Shown: piece by piece, positions 7,449-16,348 of the stretch
How the letters are laid out: every line of letters begins with the position of its first letter
Numbering within the stretch: position 1 is the first letter of the stretch
Assembly (NCBI RefSeq): GCF_030652235.1
Contig: NZ_JAUSBA010000031.1
Coordinates: 1 to 64,000 of the forward strand
Length of the DNA stretch: 64,000 nucleotides
Direction: 5' to 3'
DNA from: Cypionkella sp.
GTDB taxonomy: Bacteria; Pseudomonadota; Alphaproteobacteria; Rhodobacterales; Rhodobacteraceae
The notes under the pieces: generated by a model
The model's database searches: none
The model's input: the letters and a program-made list of their open reading frames with translations, nothing else
Told to the model about the DNA's origin: nothing
Program-made: the position numbers and the translations under genes

Positions 7449-7768
7449 AGGCGGGCAAGCTGCGGCATGTGATCCAGCTTCAGCGCGTCACCAGCGCGCC
7501 CGATGATTATGGCACCCCGGTTGATACATGGGCGCTATTGGCCACCTTGCGCGCGGAGCTGGTGAGCCAAGACAAGGCAGAACAGATTGAGGGCGCGGCG
7601 GGCGCGGTGGATCGGGTGGCGCTGGTGTTGCGCACCCGTGTTTTCGCGGGCGTCACCCTTGCCGATCGGGTGATGTTTCGGGGCAAGATTTACGACCTGA
7701 AGCAAATCGACGGCGGCGATTGGGCGAAGGGCGAGGGCCTAGCGCTGCACTGCGAGGGCGTGGCGTGA
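7445..7768 (+). CDS. Phage head closure / head-tail adaptor protein
   Basis: This 107-residue protein starts AGKLRHVIQLQRVTSAPDDYGTPV, the typical opening of SPP1 gp16-like head closure (head-tail adaptor) proteins, with VMFRGKIYDLKQI near the end. It sits directly upstream of the small terminase gene. In most phages of this type the adaptor follows the first connector gene; here gp10 and DUF3168 genes lie between them. Confidence 0.88.
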   Translation: MKAGKLRHVIQLQRVTSAPDDYGTPVDTWALLATLRAELVSQDKAEQIEGAAGAVDRVALVLRTRVFAGVTLADRVMFRGKIYDLKQIDGGDWAKGEGLALHCEGVA

Positions 7769-8187
7769 AAGGCACAAAGCCCCATCTGAAGCTTGAGCGC
7801 GATGTGATGCCAGATATGGCCGCGCCCGATTTCATGGGGCCGGATGCCGGGGCGGAATGGGATCGGGTTTACCCGCTGTTGGTGGAGCGCAAAATTTTGA
7901 CCCGCGCCGATCTGGGCATTCTTGAAAACTACTGTGAAGCCATCGGCCTTGCGCGGGAAATGGGCCGGGAAATCCGCAAGCTTGGTGCGGTGCAGATGAT
8001 CTATGCGATGGACAAAGAGGGCAACGCCCGCGTGATTTCCAGCCGCAAAAATCCGGCGGTTGCGGTGCAAGCCGATTGCACCAACCGGGCGCGGCAGATG
8101 GCCGGGGAGCTTGGGCTTACGCCCGTATCCCGATCACGCCCAACGGTTTCGGCTGATGATGATGAAGACGACCTGTTTAATTTCTAA
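7765..8187 (+). CDS. Terminase small subunit (P27 family)
   Basis: This 140-residue protein matches the P27 small terminase family, which recognises phage DNA for packaging. Typical parts are GAEWDRVYPLLVERKILTRADLGILENYCEA and the conserved SSRKNPAVAVQADCTNRARQMAGELGLTP block. The GTG start at 7765 overlaps the previous stop (GTGA). The acidic tail DDDEDDLF may contact the large subunit. It is placed after the capsid and connector genes instead of at the head of the operon. Confidence 0.9.
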   Translation: MKGTKPHLKLERDVMPDMAAPDFMGPDAGAEWDRVYPLLVERKILTRADLGILENYCEAIGLAREMGREIRKLGAVQMIYAMDKEGNARVISSRKNPAVAVQADCTNRARQMAGELGLTPVSRSRPTVSADDDEDDLFNF

Positions 8188-8196
8188 AGGTGAAAC

Positions 8197-9804
8197 ATGC
8201 TGCGACCCGCTTGGATTGATGCGCCGGAAACTATCCCCGATCCGTTTGGATACGGGAAGCGCGCGATTGATTTCTTGCGCAAGCTGAAGCACCCGAAAAA
8301 CCCGGCGCCGGGGCACCCGTTCCAGCTTGACCCGTGGCAAGAGGCGATCATCAAAGCGATCTATGGGCCGCGCGATGATCTGGGGCGGCGCATTGTGCGG
8401 CGGGTGGTTTTGTTGGTGCCGCGTGGCAATCGCAAAACAAGCTTGGCGGCGGCGATCACGTTGCTGCATTTGATCGGGCCAGAGCGGCAACCGGGGCAGT
8501 TGATTGTTTCGGCGGCGTCGGCGCATGAGCAAGCGCTAGAGCTGTTTGGCGAGTGCGCCTTGATTGTGCAGCACGATAGCCGGCTGCGCAAAAAGCTGGA
8601 CGTGCGGGAATATATAAGCCGCATTGCCTGCCCCGATACCACAAGCCGTTATCTGGCCGTCGCCGCCGATGGCAACGCGCTGCACGGCAAAACGCCGAAT
8701 GTGGTGCTGAAGGATGAGTTACACGCATGGGCCGGGAACAAGGGGCGGCTGCAATATGACGCCCTGACTTCGGCCTTGGTCAAGGTGCCGGGAACGCTGG
8801 ACATGACTTTGACAACCTCGGGCCGGGGGCAAGAGAACCTTGCTTGGAACGTGGTTGAATATGCGATCCGGGTGCAAAAGGGGCAAGTCGATGATCCGGC
8901 CACCCTGCCCGTGATTTTCATGGCCGAACCTGAAGACGATTGGCAGGATGAGGACCTGTGGTTTCAGGTTAATCCGGGGCTGAAACATGGCTATCCCGAC
9001 TTGGACGCCTTCCGCGACATTGTGAAAAAAGCGGTCAATTCGCCGTTTGAGCGCGATAGCTTTTTGCAATTCAACCTAAACCGCTGGCTTGACAGTTCAA
9101 CATCGCCGTTTGTTGAAATGCACGTTTACGACCGAGGCGCGTTTGAGGTCGATCTTGATGATTTTGAAATGTCGGCGGCACCTTGCTGGATCGGCGTTGA
9201 CCTATCCAAAAATGAAGACCTAACGGCGGTTGTGATCGCGTTCAAGGATGAGGCGGGCGGCTATGCGGTGCAGCCTTATTTCTTTTGTCCTGAAGACAAC
9301 TTGCGCGGGCGCGGTGATCGGCATGGCGTGGACTATGTGACGTGGGCAGAGGATGGTTTCATACTCCCGACACCCGGCAACACGGTGGATTTGCGCGCGG
9401 TGGAGCTGCACATTCGTGAGCTTTGCGCGAAATTCAATGTGCAGGAAATTGCATTTGACCCGACCTTTGGGCGGTCGATGATGGCTGACCTGGTGGCCGA
9501 TGGCCTGCCTGCGGTGGAATTTCGGCAAGGCTGGGTTTCGATGGGGCCAGCGGTGAAAGAGCTAGAGCGGGTGATTTTGTCGGGGCAGTTCCGCCACGCA
9601 GGGCACCCGGTTTTGCGCTGGAATTTTGAGAACGTCCAAGTTGAAACCGACAAGGCCGGGGTGCGCATGTTTCACAAAGCGCGATCTGGCAACAAGATTG
9701 ACGGCGCGGTTGCAACAGCAATGGCCGTCGCGCGAGCTGCGGCGGGTGAAGACAAGTTCACCACGGGCGCGGATTGGTTTTCAGATGATATGTGGGTGGC
9801 TTGA
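8197..9804 (+). CDS. Terminase large subunit
   Basis: At 535 residues it is full length for the Terminase_1 family, the ATPase and nuclease that drives DNA into the prohead. The ATPase half has a Walker A-like LLVPRGNRKTSLAAA and a Walker B-like VVLKDELHAW. The nuclease half starts with the acidic IGVDLSKNEDLTAVV and contains EIAFDPTFGRSMMADL. AAAGGTG precedes the ATG. The last base of its stop codon is the first base of the tape measure start. Confidence 0.95.
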   Translation: MLRPAWIDAPETIPDPFGYGKRAIDFLRKLKHPKNPAPGHPFQLDPWQEAIIKAIYGPRDDLGRRIVRRVVLLVPRGNRKTSLAAAITLLHLIGPERQPGQLIVSAASAHEQALELFGECALIVQHDSRLRKKLDVREYISRIACPDTTSRYLAVAADGNALHGKTPNVVLKDELHAWAGNKGRLQYDALTSALVKVPGTLDMTLTTSGRGQENLAWNVVEYAIRVQKGQVDDPATLPVIFMAEPEDDWQDEDLWFQVNPGLKHGYPDLDAFRDIVKKAVNSPFERDSFLQFNLNRWLDSSTSPFVEMHVYDRGAFEVDLDDFEMSAAPCWIGVDLSKNEDLTAVVIAFKDEAGGYAVQPYFFCPEDNLRGRGDRHGVDYVTWAEDGFILPTPGNTVDLRAVELHIRELCAKFNVQEIAFDPTFGRSMMADLVADGLPAVEFRQGWVSMGPAVKELERVILSGQFRHAGHPVLRWNFENVQVETDKAGVRMFHKARSGNKIDGAVATAMAVARAAAGEDKFTTGADWFSDDMWVA

Positions 9805-11930
9805 TGGCTGAAGGTGGCGGCAACGCAGACGAGCGGCTTATAGTGATGCTGGAAGCGCGGATATCCGAATTTGAAAAGCGGATGGCGAAAGCAGAGCGGA
9901 CCGGGACAAAGACCTATCAGGGTTTGCAGCGCGGGTCTTCAATGGCCACGCGGCGAATGGAAGCTGATATGATTGCCGCCTCGGGTCGGATCAATCAGGC
10001 GCTGGCGTCTGTGCAGGGAAGGGTTGGCACATTTAGTAAGGCTTTCGCGGGAGCTTTGCTTGCGGGTGGGTTGGCGGCGTTTACCAGCGGGTTACGAAGC
10101 GCAATCGGGTCAATAGCGGACATGGCGGATGATGCTGACCGGATCGGCTTGACCGTCCAAAAGTTTCAGGAGCTGCAATACGGCATGAAGCTGGCGGGAG
10201 TCGGGCGCGATGAATTTGCCTCTGGCCTTGCGAAGTTCACCGACAATATAGGCGACGCAGCGCGGGGCACTGGTACATTCCGCGACCTGCTTATTGCGAA
10301 CGGAATTCAATTGCGCACCGCCTCGGGTGAGGTGCGATCAACCTCTGACCTGCTGGGTGATTTCGCTGACCTGATACAGCGGGTGCCCGACGAGGCCACC
10401 CGCATGAGTATGATTACCGAAGCCTTTGGCCGGGGTGGCAAGGCTATGACGCTTGCACTGGAAGGCGGCAGCGCAGGACTGAAAGACATGGGCATTGCGG
10501 CGCAGGATGCGGGCGCTGTGATGGATGAGCAAGTAGTGGCGCGCGCCAGAGAGTTGGATGACAGTTTTGATAAGCTAACCACGGGCGCAACCACGTTCTT
10601 TATGGAGGCGGCGGTAGGCTGGGCCGGACTGATTTCTGACGTGACAAGCTATGTCGCGGAGGTGGCAAATCTGGGCGGCGGCTTAGATAAGATATTCGGT
10701 TCGCGCGAACGTGCGGCGGAAATCTTAGGCAAAGACCTTGCCGACAAGCTGGCCGCGAGTGACACGCTTATGGAGCAAAATGCCACCCTAATTGGGGAGA
10801 GTGCATCTGCGGTTACTGATCTGGGCCAGCAAGCGCGCGAGGCGGCAGGTCAGGTTGAGCTGGCTGCCATGACGTTAGGGGCGCTTGGCGGTGATACAAA
10901 GGCTTCAGAAGCCTTGAGCGAAATTTCCTTACAAATGCTCGACTTGGTCAAACAGTTCGAGATCGGCACTATTGGGGTTGATGATTACAAAATCGGTCTG
11001 ACTGACCTGACTGGTAAAGCTATCGCGGCGATGCGCGCCGTCGATGGTATCAACGGCATTAGTCTGAATGACGCTATTTCCGTAGTCAGTGGCTTAGGTG
11101 GTGTTTTGGATGGCCTTGCGGTCAAGGCTCGCTTGGCGGCTTCGGCTGTGGCGCTGGCGGTTGGCGGCGGCGGCTCGGGTGATGCAGGCGTGGGCGCGGG
11201 TGCTTCTGCGTCGGGCAGCTTTACCTTGAAAAAGACCACGGCGGGCAGTGCGGGCAAAGGCGGAAGCGGCGGCGGCACTGGCAAGCTGGATGCCGTGCTG
11301 CGTGATCTTCAGACCGAACGCGAGGCTGTGACGGCGTGGTATGCCGAAGCTTCGGCGCTGCTGGCCACGGCAACCGATGCGCAGCTCATGCAGGTTGGCG
11401 GGCGGCACGAGGCGCTAGAGAGGCTGGAAACGGAACACCAAGAGCGGTTGCGTGGAATTCGGGATGAAGCACAAGGCAGCACACTTGCGGAAGCCGGGTC
11501 GTTCTTTGGTGCGATGGCAACGCTTACTGCGGCGGGTAACGGCAAGGTGGCAAAGCTTCATCGCGTGGCGGCGGCGGGTGAGGCTTTCGTGAATGTGCTG
11601 TTGGCCCAAACGCAGGTGCTTGCCGATAAGAAGCTGGGCTTCTGGGGCAAGATGGCGGCTTTCGCAACTATCGGTGCGGCGGGCATGGGCGTGGTTTCGG
11701 CGCTTGGCGGATCTGGCAAATCCAAGGGCGGCGGTACTTCGGGCGGTGGCGCAGAGTCGGCGGGCAGCGCCTCGGCCTCGACGGCAGAGGCGGCGCAATC
11801 GCCGCTGGTGGTGACGTTGCAGGGGCTTGATCCGAAGAAGCTTTACGAGGGGTCGCAGATCATCGCCTTGGCGGATGCTCTGCAAAAGGAATTCGGCAAG
11901 CGTGGCCTGCAAGTAGGGGTTCCAGCATGA
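9804..11930 (+). CDS. Phage tail tape measure protein
   Basis: At 708 residues this is the longest prophage gene product. N-terminal helices (VMLEARISEFEKRMAKAE) lead to a hydrophobic segment near residues 75-90 (AFAGALLAGGLAAFTSGL), then the MADDADRIGLTVQKFQELQYGMKLAG stretch that is very common in tape measure proteins. Low-complexity Gly/Ala/Ser regions and a second hydrophobic stretch lie near the C-terminus. It sets tail length and acts inside the tail tube. I chose the ATG at 9804 that overlaps the terminase stop; a GTG at 9792 is possible. Confidence 0.92.
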   Translation: MAEGGGNADERLIVMLEARISEFEKRMAKAERTGTKTYQGLQRGSSMATRRMEADMIAASGRINQALASVQGRVGTFSKAFAGALLAGGLAAFTSGLRSAIGSIADMADDADRIGLTVQKFQELQYGMKLAGVGRDEFASGLAKFTDNIGDAARGTGTFRDLLIANGIQLRTASGEVRSTSDLLGDFADLIQRVPDEATRMSMITEAFGRGGKAMTLALEGGSAGLKDMGIAAQDAGAVMDEQVVARARELDDSFDKLTTGATTFFMEAAVGWAGLISDVTSYVAEVANLGGGLDKIFGSRERAAEILGKDLADKLAASDTLMEQNATLIGESASAVTDLGQQAREAAGQVELAAMTLGALGGDTKASEALSEISLQMLDLVKQFEIGTIGVDDYKIGLTDLTGKAIAAMRAVDGINGISLNDAISVVSGLGGVLDGLAVKARLAASAVALAVGGGGSGDAGVGAGASASGSFTLKKTTAGSAGKGGSGGGTGKLDAVLRDLQTEREAVTAWYAEASALLATATDAQLMQVGGRHEALERLETEHQERLRGIRDEAQGSTLAEAGSFFGAMATLTAAGNGKVAKLHRVAAAGEAFVNVLLAQTQVLADKKLGFWGKMAAFATIGAAGMGVVSALGGSGKSKGGGTSGGGAESAGSASASTAEAAQSPLVVTLQGLDPKKLYEGSQIIALADALQKEFGKRGLQVGVPA

Positions 11931-12745
11931 TCTTTTTAGAGGCCGGGGCGACCAATACCGACAAGCCGTTTGCGCTTTATAATAACCTTCTGGCGGGGGG
12001 CACCTTTTCTGGCACGGGGTCGCTGGCGGCTGGCGCTGCTTATGCGAATGTGATTGGGCCACAAACCTTTGATTTCTGGGAGCCGATTGGCAAAACGGGC
12101 ATTTGGCAATGCACCTTGCCCGCCCCGCTTTTTATGGATTGCGTGTGCATTGCTGCGCACAATCTTGACAAAGTTGGAACGGGATTGGTGCTGCAAACCT
12201 CGGCTGATCTGCTGGGGGTGTTTACCAATATCGGCCCAACACTTGCGCCGCAACTTTTGGCAAATGGAGCTGCGCCGCTGGGGTGGATTTTCTTGGGCCG
12301 CGCGGTGCAGGTGTTGCGCTTTTATATGGGCGGAGCGCCTGTTGTCGCGCCGCAAGTCGGTATCTGTTATGCGGGCGCGCGCGTGATCTTTCCGGGCGAT
12401 GTGCAACCGCCTTATGTGCCCGCCAATGAGGCGCTGGACGTGGAATTCAACGCCAACATAACGATGGGCGGGCATTTTGCGGGCGGCACGATCACCCGGC
12501 AATCTATCAAGCAAGACGTGGCGTTTTCACCTTTGGCGCGGGATTTTGTCCAGGGTGATTTGGTGCCGTTTAGCAAAGCTTACCGCGAGGGGGAAACATT
12601 CTTTTTCGGCGGGTCGCCGTCCTATATGCCCGCCGATCTAGCCTATGTTTGGCGGACCGATGGTGCGGGTGAGCTGCGGCCAGCATGGTTGCAGGGCGGG
12701 CGCTTCGCTGATGTTAAAATGACGGTGAGCGGCTATGGCGCGTGA
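11927..12745 (+). CDS. Phage tail protein, possibly distal tail component
   Basis: This 272-residue protein is coupled by ATGA to the tape measure gene. I do not recognise a named domain with certainty. Its place between tape measure and hub, and the beta-rich sequence (TFDFWEPIGKTGIWQCTLP, GWIFLGRAVQVLRFYMGG), fit a distal tail or tail-tip protein. Its stop overlaps the hub start by 11 bases. Confidence 0.65.
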   Translation: MIFLEAGATNTDKPFALYNNLLAGGTFSGTGSLAAGAAYANVIGPQTFDFWEPIGKTGIWQCTLPAPLFMDCVCIAAHNLDKVGTGLVLQTSADLLGVFTNIGPTLAPQLLANGAAPLGWIFLGRAVQVLRFYMGGAPVVAPQVGICYAGARVIFPGDVQPPYVPANEALDVEFNANITMGGHFAGGTITRQSIKQDVAFSPLARDFVQGDLVPFSKAYREGETFFFGGSPSYMPADLAYVWRTDGAGELRPAWLQGGRFADVKMTVSGYGA

Positions 12746-14498
12746 ACCGATCACCCTAGTTGAAATCGACGTGGGCGGCTGCGGGCGGGTGTTTGGCGTG
12801 GGGGCTTGCACCGCGACCCTAAGCGGTGGGGTGGTGCGCAAGTGCTACAATACCTTTGCGACTTGCGCCGCGCCTACGGTGTTTTTGCCTGCGGTCAAAA
12901 CCCTGACTTTTGCCGATCCGCGCCCGAACATGCCCCGCGGTGGATCGACGATCTTTCCAGCCGTCAAATCGGTTTCCGTGATGGCTGCGACCGTCAACAT
13001 TGCCGGATCGGATGAAGGGTCTGGGCCGCTTGGTCGGCGCGCGACAATCGCCGTCGATCTGTCGGATTTTCCCTACCATGACCGGGGAATTGACCCTTAC
13101 GTTGCAGAGCGGATTTCCGGCGCGGCGCAGACGGATGAAGCGGGATATGATCCGGCGGCGCGGGGTTCGTTCTTTGGCAAGCTGCGCGCGCGCTGGCCTT
13201 ACTACGGCGGGCGGGCTTTGCGGATCAAGCAAGGCTTTATCGACGGCGGCGCGCTGGTGGATATGGTGACGCGAAATTTCGTGATCACTGAAATGACCGC
13301 GCCGGATGATCTGGGCCGGGTGAGGCTTGAGGCCGAAGACCCGCTTTCACTGCTGGCCAATGATCGGGCGGTTTATCCGGCGATCAATCAAGGCGCGCTG
13401 TTGGTGGGGATTGATGCTGTTGCCACCAGCGCCACCCTAACGCCTGTCGGGATCGGCGCGACCTATGCCGCGTCGGGTGAGCTGGTGATAGGTAGTGAAA
13501 TTCTGGCCTTCACGCGGGCGGTTGATGTGCTGACCTTCACCGCGCGGGCTGTGGCGGGCACGGTGGCGGCTTCGCATACGGCAGGCGACACGGTGCAGAC
13601 TGTGGGGGTTTTCGATGCGGTGCGGCTGGATGATGCTGTAGCGCGGCTGTGCCTTGCCGCGCCGGGGTTTGCGCCCGCGCTGTTGCCGTTGGCGACATGG
13701 GCGGCAGAGGTGACGCGGTGGGCACCTGATGTGTTGGTACGCACCCGGATCACGTCGCCAACGGGCATTGGCCTGTTGCTGGGTGAGCTGATGGTTTTGG
13801 GCGTGTCGATCTGGTGGGATGATTTTGGCCAAACGGTGGGCCTGAAATGTAACCGCCCGCCCGACTCGGACACGGTTTTTGAAATCACCGAAAAGTCAAA
13901 CCTGCTGTCGTTTGAGGCCGAAGACCGCAACAGCGCGCGGTTGACCGATATTGTGTTTGCGACGGTGCAAACCGATCCGACCAAGGGCGTGTCAGGCTAT
14001 GACAATTTCAAGCGGGCGGCGTGGACCTTTGACCCAAAGGCCAAGGATAGCCGCGCCTATGGTGATACCAGAATTAGGAAAATCCTGTCGCGCTGGTTTA
14101 ACAACGGCGAAGATAGCGCGGTGCTGGTGTTGTCGCAAAGGTTGCTGAAGCGCTTCAGCTCGGCACCGATCAAGGCGACCATGACGCTTGACGCCAAGGA
14201 TACCGCGATCCGCCTAACCGATGTGTTGCGCGTCACGTCGCGGGCTTTCACCGATGCGACCGGGCGGCAGGTTCCAACACTGTTGCAGGTGACGGGGCGA
14301 TCCGATCCGAAGCCGGGGCAGACAATCGAAATCACCGCGCAAGCTTACCAGTTTGACGGGCGCTATGGCTTTGCCACGGTGGACACCCAAGGCGACTATG
14401 CGACGGCCACGGCGGCGGAAAAGCTGGCGGGCAACTTCGCCGTAGATGAAACCACGCTGCTTTTTACTGACGGCACCGCACCCTATGAGGCAATCTAA
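12735..14498 (+). CDS. Phage tail hub protein with N-terminal four-cysteine motif
   Basis: This 587-residue protein likely forms the tail-tip hub. The N-terminus has four cysteines (C16, C25, C37, C43), with KCYNTFATC as the second pair. The C-x8-C spacing of the first pair is the same as in lambda gpL, whose cysteines bind an iron-sulfur cluster; the later spacing differs. Middle parts (RVRLEAEDPLSLL; SGELVIGSEILAFTRAVDVLTFTARAV) resemble hub domains that decorate tail tips, the second being a small beta insertion. It ends just before two short variable genes. Confidence 0.72.
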   Translation: MAREPITLVEIDVGGCGRVFGVGACTATLSGGVVRKCYNTFATCAAPTVFLPAVKTLTFADPRPNMPRGGSTIFPAVKSVSVMAATVNIAGSDEGSGPLGRRATIAVDLSDFPYHDRGIDPYVAERISGAAQTDEAGYDPAARGSFFGKLRARWPYYGGRALRIKQGFIDGGALVDMVTRNFVITEMTAPDDLGRVRLEAEDPLSLLANDRAVYPAINQGALLVGIDAVATSATLTPVGIGATYAASGELVIGSEILAFTRAVDVLTFTARAVAGTVAASHTAGDTVQTVGVFDAVRLDDAVARLCLAAPGFAPALLPLATWAAEVTRWAPDVLVRTRITSPTGIGLLLGELMVLGVSIWWDDFGQTVGLKCNRPPDSDTVFEITEKSNLLSFEAEDRNSARLTDIVFATVQTDPTKGVSGYDNFKRAAWTFDPKAKDSRAYGDTRIRKILSRWFNNGEDSAVLVLSQRLLKRFSSAPIKATMTLDAKDTAIRLTDVLRVTSRAFTDATGRQVPTLLQVTGRSDPKPGQTIEITAQAYQFDGRYGFATVDTQGDYATATAAEKLAGNFAVDETTLLFTDGTAPYEAI

Positions 14499-15031
14499 TG
14501 ACGGATTATAATGCGATCACAGAGCTTGAAACCAACCCCGGCGCGCCGGGAACGTCGAGCCTTTGGAAGCGCTGGTGGAAAAATCCGCTGGCGATGTTTG
14601 AGGGCGCGCTGGGTGCGCCCCGGCTTCAGCTAGGCGCGCTGGAAAACCCAACGGCGGGGGCCGTGCCGCGATCTCGCAGGATTGGTGCATTTACAACAGC
14701 CGCATCTACAGAAGTGACCGTTCATAGCTTTGGCTTTGGTCAATCTGGGTCTGTTAGGGTGACTGCGGGTCACAGAACTACCAGCGCCCTTTACCCAGCG
14801 ACCCTCAAAATCAAGCGCGTGCGGAATGGCGTTTCTACCGATTTGATCACCTACACAACCACTTCAACTGCCAATGTTGCACGCTCTTTGGACGTCAGCT
14901 TTATTCCGGGTGATGAGGTTTTAATCACCCACGTCATAGGTTCTAGCGGCACTTCGACTATGCAGGACCCAAGTTTTTTAACGGGCGGCGAAAGTCTTTG
15001 GCCATTCGCAACCGGGGTAGAATTGGAGTGA
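14498..15031 (+). CDS. Variable phage tail-tip protein, function unknown
   Basis: This 177-residue protein overlaps the hub stop by one base. The N-terminal part (SSLWKRWWKNPLAMFEGALGAPRL) keeps the base composition of the operon, while the C-terminal part (about 14690-14990) is noticeably richer in A and T and rich in Ser/Thr, as if exchanged from another phage. Position and composition fit a receptor-binding or host-range module. No known domain is visible. Confidence 0.6.
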   Translation: MTDYNAITELETNPGAPGTSSLWKRWWKNPLAMFEGALGAPRLQLGALENPTAGAVPRSRRIGAFTTAASTEVTVHSFGFGQSGSVRVTAGHRTTSALYPATLKIKRVRNGVSTDLITYTTTSTANVARSLDVSFIPGDEVLITHVIGSSGTSTMQDPSFLTGGESLWPFATGVELE

Positions 15032-15036
15032 TGGCT

Positions 15037-15438
15037 ATGGATTATCAATTTGCAAACGATAGTGGCAGCATGATCATCGGCACCCGCCCGGATGGGTCTG
15101 CGGTGTTGATCGAGCCGGGGCAAGAGGCTTGGGCGCTGGCGCTGGCCGCTGGGCCGTCGCCCTACATCGCGCCCGCCCTGCCGGACCCGCTGATAGCAGA
15201 GCGCGCGGCAATGGTGGCCAGCCGTTTTCAAACCCGCGCCGCGCTGTATGTCGCGGGGCTGTTGCCGATGGTGGAAGACTCGATAGCGCGGGCTGATCCG
15301 CTTACGCAAATGGCTTGGGCAGAGGCGGTTATTTTCAAGCGCGCGTCACCGACGATTGCCAAGCTGGCCGAAGGGCTGGGCTTGGATGAGGCGACAATCG
15401 ACGAGCTGTTCCGCTCGGCAATGGCGATTGAGGTATAA
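15037..15438 (+). CDS. Small phage tail-associated protein, unknown
   Basis: This 133-residue protein follows the variable tail-tip gene. I prefer the ATG at 15037 because GGAG (15025-15028) is 8 bases upstream; for the ATG at 15031 it would be too close. The sequence has a beta-type N-terminus (MIIGTRPDGSAVLIEPG) and a helical C-terminus (MVASRFQTRAALYVAGLLPMVEDSIAR). Possibly a tail fibre assembly or chaperone-like protein, but no motif proves this. Confidence 0.55.
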   Translation: MDYQFANDSGSMIIGTRPDGSAVLIEPGQEAWALALAAGPSPYIAPALPDPLIAERAAMVASRFQTRAALYVAGLLPMVEDSIARADPLTQMAWAEAVIFKRASPTIAKLAEGLGLDEATIDELFRSAMAIEV

Positions 15439-15441
15439 AAA

Positions 15442-15627
15442 ATGGCGCATGAGGTGGCAATGATACGGGTAACGAATGGGGTGGCGGTGGGCGGAATTAC
15501 TATGCCCGCGTGGGTGCCGTCTTTGGGTGAAGTTTCCAGCGTGGCCTCGGATGCGGTGCCGATCCTTTCCGCGCTTTGGCTGGCAATGCAGATTGTCGGC
15601 TATGCCCGCAAGCGGTGGGCCGCGTGA
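15442..15627 (+). CDS. Small holin-like membrane protein
   Basis: This 61-residue protein has one hydrophobic segment near residues 35-55 (VASDAVPILSALWLAMQIVGY) and a basic end (ARKRWAA). It lies directly before the endolysin with a GTGA overlap. In lysis cassettes such a protein is the holin. Because the endolysin has a signal-arrest-release type N-terminus, a pinholin that only depolarises the membrane would suffice. Family not recognised. Confidence 0.6.
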   Translation: MAHEVAMIRVTNGVAVGGITMPAWVPSLGEVSSVASDAVPILSALWLAMQIVGYARKRWAA

Positions 15628-16091
15628 ACGGCGCGCGGCTGAAGGCCGGGGGAATTCTGCTAGCCTTGGCGGTAACGCTGGTGGGCACGTTTGAAGGGCG
15701 GCGGCTGTCGGCATATCCCGACACGGGCGGGGTTCCCACAATCTGCTTTGGGGCAACGCGAGGTGTGCGGCTAACCGATATCGCAACGGCAGAGCAATGC
15801 GACAAGCGCCTTGCGGCGGATTTGATCGAACATGAAACCGCGATGTTGTCTTGTCTGAAGCGCCCCGATGCCTTGCCGAACGAAGTCTATTTGGCGGTGC
15901 TGTCGTTTACCTTCAACGTGGGCGGGCCACAAGCTTGCGCCTCGACCCTGTTCCGCAAACTGAACGCCGGGGATATTCGGGGCGCGTGTGATCAGTTGCC
16001 GCGATGGGTGCGCGACAATGGCCGGGTGTTGCCGGGGCTGGTGGCGCGACGGAAATCAGAACGCGACCTTTGCCTTTCGGCGCTGCGATGA
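15624..16091 (+). CDS. SAR-type endolysin, glycoside hydrolase family 24 lysozyme
   Basis: This 155-residue lysozyme cuts peptidoglycan glycan strands. The N-terminal hydrophobic stretch LKAGGILLALAVTLVGT (residues 6-22), rich in weakly hydrophobic residues, looks like a signal-arrest-release anchor. The catalytic Glu24, Asp33 and Thr39 have exactly the T4 lysozyme spacing (E-x8-D-x5-T) in FEGRRLSAYPDTGGVPTICFG. The GTG start at 15624 overlaps the holin stop. Its stop overlaps the start of the spanin gene. Confidence 0.92.
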   Translation: MNGARLKAGGILLALAVTLVGTFEGRRLSAYPDTGGVPTICFGATRGVRLTDIATAEQCDKRLAADLIEHETAMLSCLKRPDALPNEVYLAVLSFTFNVGGPQACASTLFRKLNAGDIRGACDQLPRWVRDNGRVLPGLVARRKSERDLCLSALR

Positions 16092-16348
16092 AGGCGCGCT
16101 TGATTGCCGTAGCCTTGGGTGTTCTGCTTGCCGTCTGGCAATGGCAGCGGGCAGAGGCCGCGCGCGCGGAGCTGGTGACGGTGCAAGCGCAGCTTCAGGG
16201 TTACAAAGAGCTGGACAAATTCCGGCTGAAGCAACAGGCGGCGGCGCAGGCAGCGGCGGCGCTGGATACAGAGCTTTCAATGGGGGTGGGTGCCGATGTG
16301 CCGTTGTCTGATTATTTGCGCGGCGCTGCTGGCCGGGTGTGGCCGTAA
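16088..16348 (+). CDS. Rz-like inner-membrane spanin (i-spanin)
   Basis: This 86-residue protein has an N-terminal membrane anchor (LIAVALGVLLAVWQW) and a long helical, Ala/Gln-rich periplasmic part (ARAELVTVQAQLQGYKELDKFRLKQQ) that can form a coiled coil. With the overlapping lipoprotein gene it makes the two-component spanin that fuses inner and outer membranes at lysis. ATGA couples it to the endolysin gene. Confidence 0.75.
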   Translation: MKARLIAVALGVLLAVWQWQRAEAARAELVTVQAQLQGYKELDKFRLKQQAAAQAAAALDTELSMGVGADVPLSDYLRGAAGRVWP

